A stretch of DNA of 64,000 bases, from assembly GCF_022513565.1 (NCBI RefSeq), contig NZ_JAKWBE010000003.1:186001-250000 (forward strand). Reading direction: 5' to 3'. Below, piece after piece: positions 25,334 to 34,183 of this stretch. Numbering within the stretch: position 1 is the first letter of the stretch; every line of letters starts with the position of its first letter. This DNA comes from Streptomyces gilvus (GTDB lineage Bacteria > Actinomycetota > Actinomycetes > Streptomycetales > Streptomycetaceae). The notes under the pieces are model-generated. The model had not been told where the DNA came from, searched no databases, and saw only the letters and a program-made list of their open reading frames with translations. Both the position numbers and the translations under genes were made by a program.

Positions 25334-26281
25334 ATGACCGTCCCCACCGTCCTGGTCCTGGACGCCGATCCCCTCCCCCGCCTCGGGCGCCTCACGGGCC
25401 GCGCCCGTGTGGAGCACGCCGACGCCTCGACGCTGGCCGAGCGGCTGCCGCACGCGGACGTGCTGCTGGTCTGGGACTTCACGTCCCGGGCGGTGCCGGC
25501 CGCGTGGCCGGGCGACGGGCCGCGGCCGCGCTGGGTGCACACGGCGAGCGCGGGCGTGGACCATCTGATGTGTCCGGAGCTCGCCGCCTCGGACACCGTG
25601 GTGACCAACGCGCGGGGTGTCTTCGACCAGCCGATCGCCGAGTACGTCGCCGCCCTCGTCCTCGCCATGGCCAAGGACCTGCCGAGGACGCTGGAGCTGC
25701 AGCGGGAGCGGACCTGGCGGCACCGGGAGAGCCAGCGGGTCGCGGGCACGCGGGCGTGCGTGGTGGGGTCCGGGCCGATCGGCCGGACGATCGCCCGCAC
25801 GCTCAAGGCGCTCGACATCTCCACCGCGCTGGTCGGGCGCACCCCGCACACCGGCATCCACGGCCCCGAGGACCTGGACCGGCTGATCGCCCGCGCCGAC
25901 TGGGTGATCGCGGCCGCCCCGCTGACCGAGCAGACGCGGGGCATGTTCGACGCCCGCCGCTTCGACGTCATGCAGCCCTCGGCCCGCTTCATCAACATCG
26001 GGCGCGGCGGCCTGGTCGTCGAAGGGGCCCTCGCGGACGCCCTCGCCAAGCGCTGGATCGCGGGCGCCGCCCTGGACGTCTTCGAGCACGAACCCCTCAC
26101 CCCCGACAGCCCGTTGTGGCGGGCCCCGGGCCTGATCGTGTCCCCGCACATGAGCGGCGACACGGTCGGCTGGCGCGACCAGCTCGGCGCGCAGTTCGTC
26201 GAGTTGTACGAGCGCTGGGAGACCGGCCGGCCCCTGCTGAACGTGGTCGACAAGCAGCGGGGGTATGTACCCGGACGCTGA
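25334..26281 (+). CDS. D-2-hydroxyacid dehydrogenase
   Basis: A 315-residue NAD-dependent enzyme of the D-isomer-specific 2-hydroxyacid dehydrogenase family. It has the NAD loop VVGSGPIGRTIA (about residues 138-149), the substrate Arg in FINIGRGGLVVEGAL (about 222), a Glu in DVFEHEPLTPDSPLW (about 250) and the catalytic His in SPHMSGD (about 273). It likely converts a 2-keto acid to a D-hydroxy acid or the reverse. The ATG has no clear ribosome-binding site. The amidase ATG follows 22 bases after the stop. Starting the rightward unit of the catabolic island, it is divergent from the two EutA-like genes, sharing a 142-base gap. Confidence 0.9.
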   Translation: MTVPTVLVLDADPLPRLGRLTGRARVEHADASTLAERLPHADVLLVWDFTSRAVPAAWPGDGPRPRWVHTASAGVDHLMCPELAASDTVVTNARGVFDQPIAEYVAALVLAMAKDLPRTLELQRERTWRHRESQRVAGTRACVVGSGPIGRTIARTLKALDISTALVGRTPHTGIHGPEDLDRLIARADWVIAAAPLTEQTRGMFDARRFDVMQPSARFINIGRGGLVVEGALADALAKRWIAGAALDVFEHEPLTPDSPLWRAPGLIVSPHMSGDTVGWRDQLGAQFVELYERWETGRPLLNVVDKQRGYVPGR

Positions 26282-26303
26282 ACAGCCGAGCGATGGAGGG
26301 CAG

Positions 26304-27686
26304 ATGACGGACCTCGACCTCACCGAACTGACCGCCGCACGACTCGTCGAGGGGTACCGCAAGGGCGAGTTCAGCCCGGAGGAGGCCACGCGGGCCGTGC
26401 TGGAGCGGGCCGAGCGGATCCAGCCGGAGGTCAACGCCTTCGTACGGCTGCTGGGGGACGAGGCGCTCGCCCAGGCGCGGGAGTCGACGGGGCGGTGGCG
26501 GCGGGGCGAGCCGAAGGGACTGGTGGACGGGGTCCCCACGACCGTCAAGGACATCATCCTGCTGAAGGGCGCACCGACCCTCAAGGGCTCCAAGGCCATC
26601 TCGGAGCAGGGGAGTTGGGACGAGGACGCCCCGTCCGTGGCCCGGCTGCGGGAGCACGGAGCCGTCTTCATCGGCAAGACCACGACCCCCGAGTTCGGCT
26701 GGAAGGGCGTCACGGACTCACCGCTGTCCGGCGTCACCCGCAACCCGCACGACCCGTCCCGTACCGCCGGCGGCTCCAGCGGCGGCGCTGCGGCCGCCGT
26801 GGCCCTCGGCGCCGGGCCCCTCGCGCTCGGCACGGACGGCGGGGGCAGTGTCCGTATCCCGGCCGCGTTCTGCGGGATCTTCGCGCTGAAGCCGACGTAC
26901 GGCCGCATCCCGCTGTATCCGGCGAGCGCCTTCGGCACGCTGGCGCACGTGGGGCCGATGACCCGGGACGCGGCGGACGCGGCGCTGCTGCTCGACGTGA
27001 TCGGCGTGCCGGACAGCCGTGACTGGTCGGCGCTGGGGCCGGCGCCGGGGTCGTTCACGGCGGGGCTGGCGGGCGGGGTGCGGGGGCTGCGGGTGGCGTA
27101 CTCGCCGTCCCTGGGCGGGCAGGTGGCCGTACAGCCCGCCGTGGCCGCCGCGGTGCGCCGGGCGGTGGAGCGGCTGGCGGAACTCGGCGCGTACGTCACC
27201 GAGGCGGACCCGGACTTCGCCGACCCGGTGGACGCCTTCCACACCCTGTGGTTCTCCGGCGCGGCCCGGGTCACCCAGCAGCTGTCGCCGCGGCAGCGGG
27301 AGGCGCTCGACCCCGGGCTGAAGGAGATCCGGGCGGCCGGCGCGCGCTTCTCCGCGCTCGACTACCTCGCCGCGGTGGACGTCCGCATGGAGCTCGGCCG
27401 CCGGATGGGCCGCTTCCACGACTCCTACGACCTGCTGGTCACCCCGACGCTCCCGATCACCGCGTTCGAGGCGGGCGTCGAGGCGCCGAAGGGGTCGGGG
27501 CACCGGCGCTGGACGGGCTGGACGCCGTTCACCTACCCCTTCAACATGACCCAGCAGCCGGCGGCGACCGTCCCCGTCGGCACCGACGGCGACGGCCTCC
27601 CGGTCGGGCTGCAGCTGGTGGCGGCCCGGCACCGGGACGACCTGGTGCTGCGGGCCGCCCACGCGCTCATGTCCGGCGGAAGCTGA
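26304..27686 (+). CDS. Amidase (amidase signature family)
   Basis: A 460-residue amidase of the AS family with the Ser-cisSer-Lys triad: Lys82 in TVKDII, the Gly/Ser-rich loop TAGGSSGGAAAAV (about 158) and GTDGGGSVRIPAAFCG (about 176), with the nucleophile in GGGS. ATG with GGAGGG upstream. It hydrolyses a C-N amide bond of an unknown substrate. In the same unit as the D-2-hydroxyacid dehydrogenase and facing the ABC importer, it suggests import of an amide followed by hydrolysis. The stop overlaps the end of the convergent DUF3830 gene by 20 bases. Confidence 0.92.
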   Translation: MTDLDLTELTAARLVEGYRKGEFSPEEATRAVLERAERIQPEVNAFVRLLGDEALAQARESTGRWRRGEPKGLVDGVPTTVKDIILLKGAPTLKGSKAISEQGSWDEDAPSVARLREHGAVFIGKTTTPEFGWKGVTDSPLSGVTRNPHDPSRTAGGSSGGAAAAVALGAGPLALGTDGGGSVRIPAAFCGIFALKPTYGRIPLYPASAFGTLAHVGPMTRDAADAALLLDVIGVPDSRDWSALGPAPGSFTAGLAGGVRGLRVAYSPSLGGQVAVQPAVAAAVRRAVERLAELGAYVTEADPDFADPVDAFHTLWFSGAARVTQQLSPRQREALDPGLKEIRAAGARFSALDYLAAVDVRMELGRRMGRFHDSYDLLVTPTLPITAFEAGVEAPKGSGHRRWTGWTPFTYPFNMTQQPAATVPVGTDGDGLPVGLQLVAARHRDDLVLRAAHALMSGGS

Positions 27687-28161
27687 GCGTCTCCCCCGCC
27701 GCGCCCGAGCGCCACAGGTCGTTGCAGCCCTCGGCCATCGCCTCCAGGCCCTCCACGACCTGGCCCCAGACGATGCCGGGGACCCAGCCGACGTCGGCGT
27801 TGATCAGCAGGTTGTTGCGTTCGTAGAAGAGGGCGAGATCGACGACCGTGGTGCCCGCGCGGACCTCGCGGTCGTAGCCGTAGGCCTTCGTGCCGAGTTC
27901 CGTCCCGGCGAAGGAGAAATAGCAGAGATCTCCCGGAATGGGGGTTACTGTCGGATTTTCCAGGGGTGGTTCGGATGTCGCGAACGGAGGGAACAGGGCG
28001 TAGATCTCGTTGCGCGCGTATTTCGCGTGGTAGACGTCACCCGCCAACGGCAGGGCGTCCCACACCGCCGCACAGGTGAGGGGGGCACGGTCGTCCAGCA
28101 GTTTTGCCGTGCAGGTGATTCCGCGTTTGACCAGCGAGACTTCCAGGAAACGGTCGGCCAT
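27667..28161 (-). CDS. DUF3830 protein
   Basis: A 164-residue protein of the DUF3830 family (cyclophilin-like fold, as far as known). Landmarks: LPLAGDVYHAKYARNEIYALFP (about 40-60), TPIPGDLCYFSF, and a C-terminal WGQVVEGLEAMAEGCNDLW. DUF3830 genes occur next to amidases, hydantoin or pyrimidine enzymes and ABC transporters in actinobacteria, exactly as here; no biochemical function is established. ATG at 28161 (MADRFLEV) is preferred over ATG 28170. Neither has a strong ribosome site. It is divergent from the ehuB-like gene with only 47 bases between starts. Confidence 0.75.
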   Translation of the reverse strand: MADRFLEVSLVKRGITCTAKLLDDRAPLTCAAVWDALPLAGDVYHAKYARNEIYALFPPFATSEPPLENPTVTPIPGDLCYFSFAGTELGTKAYGYDREVRAGTTVVDLALFYERNNLLINADVGWVPGIVWGQVVEGLEAMAEGCNDLWRSGAAGETLSFRRT

Positions 28162-28208
28162 GACATCCATGGTGCATACATCGCATGCCTTCGGGTAGCC
28201 GCGCCGCC

Positions 28209-29132
28209 ATGGCTCCACCTTTTGGGTACGAGAACGACAGAGACACCCCCGGGACCACACGCCGGTCGCTGCTCGCGGGGGTGGCGGCGCTCGGCACACT
28301 GGGGGCCGCGGGCTGCAGCCGCGTGGCCACCGCGTCCACCGTCGAGGGCGGTGACCTGCTCGAACGGCTGCGCGCCGCCGGTGTGGTGCGGCTGGGAATC
28401 GCGGGTGAGATCCCCTTCGGATACATCGACAAGAACGGCGAGCTGACCGGTGAGGCGCCGGAGCTGGCCAAAGTCATATTCAAGCGCCTGGGCATCGACA
28501 AGGTGCAGCCCGTGCCCACCGAGTTCGGCTCGCTGATTCCCGGTCTGAATTCCCAGCAGTTCGATGTCGTGGCGGCCGGGATGTACGTCAATCCCGAGCG
28601 CTGCCAGCAGGTGATCTTCGCGGATCCCGACTATCAGATGCTCGATTCCTTCATCGTCCGCAAGGGAAATCCAAAAGGTCTTCACACCTACAAGGACGTC
28701 GTCGCGAAGAAGGCCAGGTTCGCCACCGGCACCGGTTATGCGGAGATCCAGTACGCCGTCGACGCCGGATACAAGCAGAGCGACATCCTGATCGTCCCGG
28801 ACCAGGTCGCGGGCCTGAACGCCGTCGAGGCCGGACGCGTGGACGTCTTCGCCGGCACGGCGCTCACCACCCGCGCGGTGGTGAAGAAGTCCGCCAAGGC
28901 CGAGGCCACCAAGGCCTTCGCGCCGCTCGTGGACGGCAAGCCGCACGTCGACGGCGGCGCCTTCGCGTTCCGGCCGACCGAGACCCGGCTGCGGGACGCC
29001 TTCAACGTGGAGCTGCGCAAGCTGAAGAAGAGCGGCGAACTCTTCCGCGTCCTGCGGCCCTTCGGCTTCACGCAGGACGAGATGACCGACCTGACCGCCA
29101 AGGAGCTGTGCGGGGGAGGCAAGAGCGGATGA
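28209..29132 (+). CDS. ehuB: Amino-acid/ectoine-type ABC substrate-binding lipoprotein
   Basis: A 307-residue periplasmic-type binding lipoprotein (PBP-like, family 3). The N-terminus has TTRRSLLAG, a twin-arginine-like and hydrophobic region, and the lipobox LGAAGC, giving a diacyl-Cys anchor near residue 37. The binding core begins VVRLGIAGEIPFGYIDKNGELTG, the standard SBP_bac_3 start. It belongs with ehuB of the ectoine importer and its relatives. The order binding protein, two permeases, ATPase is the ehuBCDA order. ATG at 28209 is preferred over 28185. Overlaps the first permease ATG by 4 bases. The substrate is predicted as a polar amino acid-like compound; ectoine remains unproved. Confidence 0.8.
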   Translation: MAPPFGYENDRDTPGTTRRSLLAGVAALGTLGAAGCSRVATASTVEGGDLLERLRAAGVVRLGIAGEIPFGYIDKNGELTGEAPELAKVIFKRLGIDKVQPVPTEFGSLIPGLNSQQFDVVAAGMYVNPERCQQVIFADPDYQMLDSFIVRKGNPKGLHTYKDVVAKKARFATGTGYAEIQYAVDAGYKQSDILIVPDQVAGLNAVEAGRVDVFAGTALTTRAVVKKSAKAEATKAFAPLVDGKPHVDGGAFAFRPTETRLRDAFNVELRKLKKSGELFRVLRPFGFTQDEMTDLTAKELCGGGKSG

Positions 29133-29854
29133 CCACCGGACTGTGGGAACTCGTACTCAAGGGCATCTGGACCACCGTCCAGCTGCTGGTCCTCAGCAGC
29201 CTGCTGGCGGCGGCCGTCTCCTTCGTCGTCGGCGTCGCGCGCACCCACCGGCTGTGGATCGTCCGCTTCCTCGCGGGCTTCTACACCGAGGTCTTCCGCG
29301 GCACCTCGGCCCTCGTCATGATCTTCTGGGTCTTCTTCGTGCTGCCCCCGGCCTTCGGCTGGCAGCTGGTGCCGATGTGGGCGGGCACCCTCGCGCTCGG
29401 CCTGACCTACGGCGCGTACGGCTCGGAGATCGTGCGCGGCGCGCTCGGCGCGGTCGACCCGGCGCAGAAGGAGGGCGGGATCGCGCTCAGCTTCACGCCC
29501 TGGCAGCGCCTGCGGCTGATCCTGCTGCCGCAGGCGGTGCCGGAGATGATCCCGCCGTTCTCCAACCTGCTGATCGAACTGCTCAAGGGCACCGCGCTGG
29601 TGTCGGTCATGGGCATGGGCGATCTGACGTTCAGCGCCAACCTGGTGCGGCTCGCGCTGCAGCAGAGCGCGGAGATCTACACGTACGTCCTGCTCATCTA
29701 CTTCGTGATCGCGTTCCTGCTCACCCGGGTCATGCGGGGCCTGGAGAAGAAGCTGAAGGCGGGGGTCGGCAAGGCGCCCGAGCGCAAGGTGACGGCTCCC
29801 GAGCCCGTGGGCGCGGGCGTCGGTGTCGGAGGCGTCGGAGGGGGTGCGTCATGA
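29129..29854 (+). CDS. ehuC: Amino-acid/ectoine-type ABC permease 1
   Basis: A 241-residue HisM/GlnP-type permease. Five hydrophobic segments and the EAA-like loop YGSEIVRGALGAVDPAQKEGGIAL (about 97-120) are visible. The ATG overlaps the ehuB stop (ATGA) and has GGGGGAGG upstream. It ends with a Gly/Val-rich soluble tail (after residue 215). Together with the next permease it forms a heterodimeric membrane channel. Assignment as ehuC rests on the gene order. Confidence 0.82.
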   Translation: MTTGLWELVLKGIWTTVQLLVLSSLLAAAVSFVVGVARTHRLWIVRFLAGFYTEVFRGTSALVMIFWVFFVLPPAFGWQLVPMWAGTLALGLTYGAYGSEIVRGALGAVDPAQKEGGIALSFTPWQRLRLILLPQAVPEMIPPFSNLLIELLKGTALVSVMGMGDLTFSANLVRLALQQSAEIYTYVLLIYFVIAFLLTRVMRGLEKKLKAGVGKAPERKVTAPEPVGAGVGVGGVGGGAS

Positions 29855-30501
29855 CGTGGGACTGGAACGCCGTGAGCGAGTTCATGCCGCACTTCTGGGA
29901 CGGTGTGCTCGTCACCCTGCAGGCCCTCGCGCTGGGTTCGCTGATCGCGTTCGCGCTGGGCCTGGTGTGGGCGCTGCTGATGCGGACGCCGACGCGCTGG
30001 GTGCGCTGGCCGGTCGGTGTCGTCACCGAGTTCGTGCGCAACACCCCGCTGCTGGTGCAGCTGTTCTTCCTCTTCTACGTGATGCCCGAGTGGGGCCTGA
30101 CGATGTCCGCGCTGACCACCGGCGTCATCGGCATCGGGCTGCACTACTCGACGTACACCATGCAGGTCTACCGCGCCGGCATCGAGGCCGTGCCGGCCGG
30201 CCAGTGGGAGGCCGCGACGGCGCTGAACCTGCCGCGGCTGCGGACCTGGCAGGTGGTGATCCTGCCGCAGGCCATCCGCCGGGTGGTGCCGGCCCTCGGC
30301 AACTACGTCATCGCGATGCTCAAGGACACGCCGATGCTGATGGCGATCACCGTGCTGGAGATGCTCGGCCAGGCGCGGCTCTTCTCCCAGCAGCACTTCC
30401 AGTTCACCGAGCCCCTCACGGTGATCGGCGTGGCCTTCATCGTCATTTCCTATCTGGCCTCCCTTCTTCTGCGAGCCCTGGAGCGACGCCTTGTCCACTG
30501 A
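29851..30501 (+). CDS. ehuD: Amino-acid/ectoine-type ABC permease 2
   Basis: A 216-residue HisQ-type permease with about five TM segments and the loop YRAGIEAVPAGQWEAATAL (about 110-128). ATG overlaps the previous stop (ATGA) and has a GGAGGGGG ribosome site. The C-terminus LRALERRLVH overlaps the TTG of the ATPase gene. Pairs with permease 1. Confidence 0.82.
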   Translation: MTWDWNAVSEFMPHFWDGVLVTLQALALGSLIAFALGLVWALLMRTPTRWVRWPVGVVTEFVRNTPLLVQLFFLFYVMPEWGLTMSALTTGVIGIGLHYSTYTMQVYRAGIEAVPAGQWEAATALNLPRLRTWQVVILPQAIRRVVPALGNYVIAMLKDTPMLMAITVLEMLGQARLFSQQHFQFTEPLTVIGVAFIVISYLASLLLRALERRLVH

Positions 30502-31288
30502 CGCCCCCCTCATGAACGAACCCGACGCCCACGCGAACCCGCCGGTGGACGGCAGCGAGCTGATCCGGCTCGAGCAGGTCACCAAGCGGTTCGGCGACAA
30601 CACGGTCCTGGACCGGCTGGACTTCTCCGTCGACTCCGGCAAGCACGTCACCCTGATCGGCCCGTCCGGCTCCGGCAAGACGACGATCCTGCGGCTGCTG
30701 ATGACGCTGACCAAGCCCGACGAGGGCACGATCACCGTCGACGGTCAGCGGCTGTTCCCGGCGCCCGAGAAGCAGGTCCGCGAGGTCCGCAAGAAGATCG
30801 GGATGGTGTTCCAGCAGTTCAACCTGTTCCCGAACATGACCGTGCTGCGCAATGTCACCGAGGCGCCGGTGACCGTGCTCGGCATGTCGAAGGACGAGGC
30901 CGAGCAGCGGGCCCGGGAGCTGCTGGACCTGGTGGGCCTCGCCGACAAGGCCGGCTCCCGCCCCACCCAGCTCTCCGGCGGCCAGCAGCAGCGGGTGGCG
31001 ATCGCCCGGGCGCTGGCGATGCGCCCGCGGGTGCTGCTGCTGGACGAGGTGACCTCGGCGCTCGACCCGGAGCTGGTGGCCGGCGTGCTGGACGTGCTGC
31101 GGGACATCGCCCGCACCACCGACATCACCATGCTCTGTGTGACCCACGAGATGAACTTCGCCCGGGACATCTCCGACCAGGTGCTGATGTTCGACTCCGG
31201 CCGGGTCATCGAGTCGGGGCCGCCGGAGAAGATCTTCAGTGAGCCGGAACAGGACCGGACGCGGGAATTTCTGAGCGCGGTGCTCTGA
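30491..31288 (+). CDS. ehuA: Amino-acid/ectoine-type ABC ATPase
   Basis: A 265-residue ATPase of the polar amino-acid importer family. Walker A GPSGSGKTT (about 57), Q-loop VFQQFN, signature LSGGQQQR (about 155), Walker B VLLLDEVTSALDP, and H-loop VTHEM (about 214). TTG at 30491 is chosen since GGAG precedes it and overlaps the permease; an ATG at 30512 lacks a ribosome site. It completes the importer. The IclR gene starts 210 bases later. Confidence 0.85.
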   Translation: MSTDAPLMNEPDAHANPPVDGSELIRLEQVTKRFGDNTVLDRLDFSVDSGKHVTLIGPSGSGKTTILRLLMTLTKPDEGTITVDGQRLFPAPEKQVREVRKKIGMVFQQFNLFPNMTVLRNVTEAPVTVLGMSKDEAEQRARELLDLVGLADKAGSRPTQLSGGQQQRVAIARALAMRPRVLLLDEVTSALDPELVAGVLDVLRDIARTTDITMLCVTHEMNFARDISDQVLMFDSGRVIESGPPEKIFSEPEQDRTREFLSAVL

Positions 31289-31343
31289 CGTCGGAAGGTG
31301 AACACGGTTCAACCTCCGAGGTCCGGGGCGCGGGTCATGTCCT

Positions 31344-31355
31344 TGGCATATGCCA
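31344..31355. promoter_or_regulatory. Palindrome TGGCATATGCCA, copy 2
   Basis: A perfect 12-bp palindrome in the gap before the IclR gene, 144 bases upstream of its GTG. The identical string within TTGGCATATGCCAG occurs at 18011. IclR-type regulators bind palindromes of about this size, so this is a candidate autoregulatory operator. Confidence 0.5.
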
Positions 31356-31498
31356 GAGTGCCTGCGCCCCTGCTGAGCGCCGTGCGTGGGCCCCGTTTTC
31401 TCGTCAACAACCGCTCACAACAAGCTTCTTGGCCGTTATCGTGGTAGTGATTCGCTGACCGGATTACGGCCCAGTAGTGAACGAGCGCAGGGGGAACC

Positions 31499-32257
31499 GT
31501 GGCGCTGAAGCACGAGCCGACCGCGCCGTACCACTCGGCCCAGGACGCCCTGCGCGTCCTGGAGACGGTGGCGCGGCACACCACCGGAATCACCGACGAA
31601 CGAATCGCCCGGCACACCGACCTCGACCCGGAGCGGCTGACCACCCTCCTGCGGATGCTGCGCCGCGAGGGCTACGTCGAGCAGATCGCCGACGGCGCCT
31701 ACGTCACCGGCGACGCCCTCACCCGCCTCAGCTCCGCCGAGGGCCATGAGCAGGCACTGCGCGACAAGCTCCAGCGCACCCTGGACCGGCTGCGCGACTC
31801 GGTCGGCGCGGCGGTGTACCTCAGCCGCTACGTCGACGGCGAGGTGCGGGTCTCCCAGTACGCGGACGGGCCCACGACCCCCGTCGTCAACGAGTGGGTC
31901 GACTTCCGCTCCTGCGCCCACGCCACCGCGATCGGCAAGAGCCTGCTCGGCCAGCTCGACGTCAACGGCCGCCGCGACCATCTGTCCCGGCACAAGATGG
32001 CGCGGCTGACCTCGCGCACCATCACCAGCGACAAGCTCCTGCTGCGCCGCCTGGAGTCCCAGCCGCCGAGCGTGCCCCACCTGGACCTCCAGGAGTACGC
32101 GATCGGCACGGTCTGCGCCGCCGTACCGATCACCGCCGGCTCCACGGTCGGCTGCCTGGCCCTGTCGCTGCCCCTCCAGGACGCCCACCGCCTGCGCCGG
32201 GCCGCGGACGCCCTGAACCGGAACGCGGCACCAGTACTGCTCTCCCTCGCCATCTGA
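31499..32257 (+). CDS. IclR-family regulator
   Basis: A 252-residue dimeric transcription factor. The N-terminal winged HTH (about 12-70) has ALRVLETVARHTTGITDERIARHTDL and RLTTLLRMLRREGYV. The C-terminal ligand domain (about 85-250) contains SCAHATAIGKSLLGQL, typical of IclR. GTG with GGGGA upstream. It ends the transporter unit and is the most likely repressor or activator of the importer and catabolic genes; the effector would be the imported compound or its breakdown product. Confidence 0.87.
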   Translation: MALKHEPTAPYHSAQDALRVLETVARHTTGITDERIARHTDLDPERLTTLLRMLRREGYVEQIADGAYVTGDALTRLSSAEGHEQALRDKLQRTLDRLRDSVGAAVYLSRYVDGEVRVSQYADGPTTPVVNEWVDFRSCAHATAIGKSLLGQLDVNGRRDHLSRHKMARLTSRTITSDKLLLRRLESQPPSVPHLDLQEYAIGTVCAAVPITAGSTVGCLALSLPLQDAHRLRRAADALNRNAAPVLLSLAI

Positions 32258-32344
32258 GGGTGGTCGGAAGCACCCCTTCGGACCAGGTAGTATTTTCTTC
32301 GTCGTCACCGGCGGGAAACACTTCGAGCCGGTGGCGAGAGTCAT

Positions 32345-32418
32345 GCGCCGCTAGCTCAGTTGGTTAGAGCAGCTGACTCTTAATCAGCGGGTCCGGGGTT
32401 CGAGTCCCTGGCGGCGCA
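32345..32418 (+). tRNA. tRNA-Lys (CTT), copy 2
   Basis: Identical over 74 bases to the copies at 18692 and 38243; anticodon CTT at 32379-32381. CCA is not encoded. Confidence 0.97.
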
Positions 32419-32425
32419 CGATGTC

Positions 32426-32469
32426 GATGGCGAGGCGTGTTCGCGGAAAGCGCGAACCACCTCGCCATC
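32426..32469 (+). terminator. Long hairpin after tRNA-Lys copy 2
   Basis: GATGGCGAGG pairs with CCTCGCCATC, and an inner stem GTTCGCG pairs with CGCGAAC around GAAAG. The same structure follows copy 3. A further hairpin GCGCGGC-TTC-GCCGCGC lies just downstream. Confidence 0.7.
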
Positions 32470-32523
32470 GCCGTTTCTGCGCGGCTTCGCCGCGCTCGGT
32501 GGGGGCTCCGCCACCCACCCCCA

Positions 32524-34143
32524 TCAAGAGGGGCCCCTCGTGGGAGCGAGGGGCCCTTCGGCGTCCTCCGGGGTCAGCGGGCGGTACGTCCGCTCCCCCG
32601 GTGGCCGCCACCAGACCGGGTCACCGCAGCGGACCCCCTCCTTCCGCAGCCGTGCCCGGTGGATCTTGTTGGTCGCCGTGACCGGCATCCGCTCCACCAC
32701 CCGCACGAACCGGGGCGCCATCTTCGTGCCGAGGTCGGGCTGCGCGGCCAGGAAGCCGGCGAACCCGGCCGGCTCGAAGGACCCCGCGATCGTCGCCATC
32801 ACCTGGTCCCCGGTCACCGGATCCGGCACCGCGTACACGGCGACGGCGTCCGCGCCCGGGTACCGGGCGAGGATGTTCTCGATCATCGCGGCGGCCAGGT
32901 TCTCCCCGTCGACGCGGATCCGGTCGTCCGTGCGGCCGGCGAAGTAGAGGTAGCCGTCGGCGTCCCGGTAGAAGAGGTCGCCGGTCCAGTACGCACCGTC
33001 CCGCCGCCGCTCGGCCTCCGCGCCCGGATTGCGCCAGTACCCCTCGAAGGGGTTCCGCGCCCGGTTGACCAGCTCCCCTATCGCCGCGTCCCCGTTCAGC
33101 AGCCGCCCCGCCGCGTCGAACACGGCCGGCGCCCGCTCCCGCCCCGTCTGCGGATCGAGTACGACGAGACCGGGCGCCGCCTTCCCCACCGCCCCGTCGG
33201 GCGTCCCCGGCGACCACTGGATCGCGGCCCCGCCCTCCGAGGAGCCGTACCCCTCCACCAGCCGCACCCCGAACCGCCGCCGGAAGGCCGCCGCGTCCAC
33301 CGCCCCCGCCTCGGTGCCGAAGCCGAGCCGCAGCGGGTTGTCCACGTCGTCGGCACGCTCCTCGGTCGCCAGGATGTACTGCACGGCCCGGCCGACATAG
33401 GTGAAGTACGTCGCCCCGAACCTCCGTACGTCCGCCAGGAACCCGGACGCCGAGAACCGCCGCCTCAGCGCCACCCCGGCCCCGGCCGCCAGCGCGGGCG
33501 CCCAGTCGGCGATCACCGCGTTGCCGTGGAACATCGGCATGCAGACGTAGTGCACGTCCTCGCGCCGCACCCCGAACTGCCCGACCAGCGAGGCCCCGGC
33601 GGCGGCCAGCCGGCCCTGAGAGCAGATCGCCGCCTTCGGGGCACCTGTCGAACCCGAGGTGAAGTACAGCAGCAGCCGGTCACCGGGCCTGGCCCGGGAG
33701 GCGTCCGGCACGGCGCCCGCGTAGGGCGCGAGCAGGTCGGCGTACTCCGGGGTGTCGGTCAACAGCAGCCGTACGCCGGGCAGTTCGAGGTCCTTGAGGA
33801 GCGGGAGGTGGGTGTGGCCCGTGACCAGGAGACGGCACTCGGTGTGCAGGATGTCCCGGGCCAGTTCGGGGCCGCGGCGGGTGGGGTTGATCCCGGCGAC
33901 GGCCGCTCCCGCGAGGGCCGCCGCGCTCAACCACAGCGGATATTCGGGGGTGTTGTCGAGCAGCACGCCCACGTGCGGCTCCGCGCCGGGCGGCAGGAGG
34001 TCGGTCAGCAGGGCCGCACGGGCGGCGGCGCCGGCGGCCACCTCATGATGGGTGAGCACCTGGTCCTCGAACCACAGCCCCGGACGGTGGTCCCCCCACC
34101 GCCCGGCCACCAACTCCGCGACCGTGCGCCTCCTGGAGTCCAT
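32524..34143 (-). CDS. AMP-dependent synthetase/ligase (ANL superfamily)
   Basis: A 539-residue acyl-adenylating enzyme. Landmarks are the phosphate loop YFTSGSTGAPKAAICSQG (about 165-180), the adenine-binding VEGYGSSEGGAAI (about 305), YWTGDLFYRDADGYLYFAGRTDDRIRVDGEN (about 400-430, core hinge and A8) and A10 lysine in PVTATNKIHRARL (about 500). It resembles fatty-acid- or carboxylate-CoA ligases of the FadD/CaiC type; the natural acid is not predictable. ATG at 34143 is chosen from the start of homology; no clear ribosome site. It is followed by a terminator hairpin inside its last codons. Confidence 0.9.
   Translation of the reverse strand: MDSRRRTVAELVAGRWGDHRPGLWFEDQVLTHHEVAAGAAARAALLTDLLPPGAEPHVGVLLDNTPEYPLWLSAAALAGAAVAGINPTRRGPELARDILHTECRLLVTGHTHLPLLKDLELPGVRLLLTDTPEYADLLAPYAGAVPDASRARPGDRLLLYFTSGSTGAPKAAICSQGRLAAAGASLVGQFGVRREDVHYVCMPMFHGNAVIADWAPALAAGAGVALRRRFSASGFLADVRRFGATYFTYVGRAVQYILATEERADDVDNPLRLGFGTEAGAVDAAAFRRRFGVRLVEGYGSSEGGAAIQWSPGTPDGAVGKAAPGLVVLDPQTGRERAPAVFDAAGRLLNGDAAIGELVNRARNPFEGYWRNPGAEAERRRDGAYWTGDLFYRDADGYLYFAGRTDDRIRVDGENLAAAMIENILARYPGADAVAVYAVPDPVTGDQVMATIAGSFEPAGFAGFLAAQPDLGTKMAPRFVRVVERMPVTATNKIHRARLRKEGVRCGDPVWWRPPGERTYRPLTPEDAEGPLAPTRGPS
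32531..32556. terminator. Bidirectional hairpin shared by tRNA-Lys and ligase genes
   Basis: A perfect 10-bp stem GGGCCCCTCG/CGAGGGGCCC with a 6-base loop lies over the last codons of the ligase gene and 62 bases past the tRNA-Lys hairpin; it can stop transcription from both sides. Confidence 0.75.
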
Positions 34144-34183
34144 GGAGCTGCACAGTAATTGACGGCTCGTCAGATGTGGAGCG

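Noticed and set aside
27945..28946. Open frame antisense to the ehuB-like gene
   Set aside because: No family features and wrong codon bias; ehuB is intact on the plus strand.
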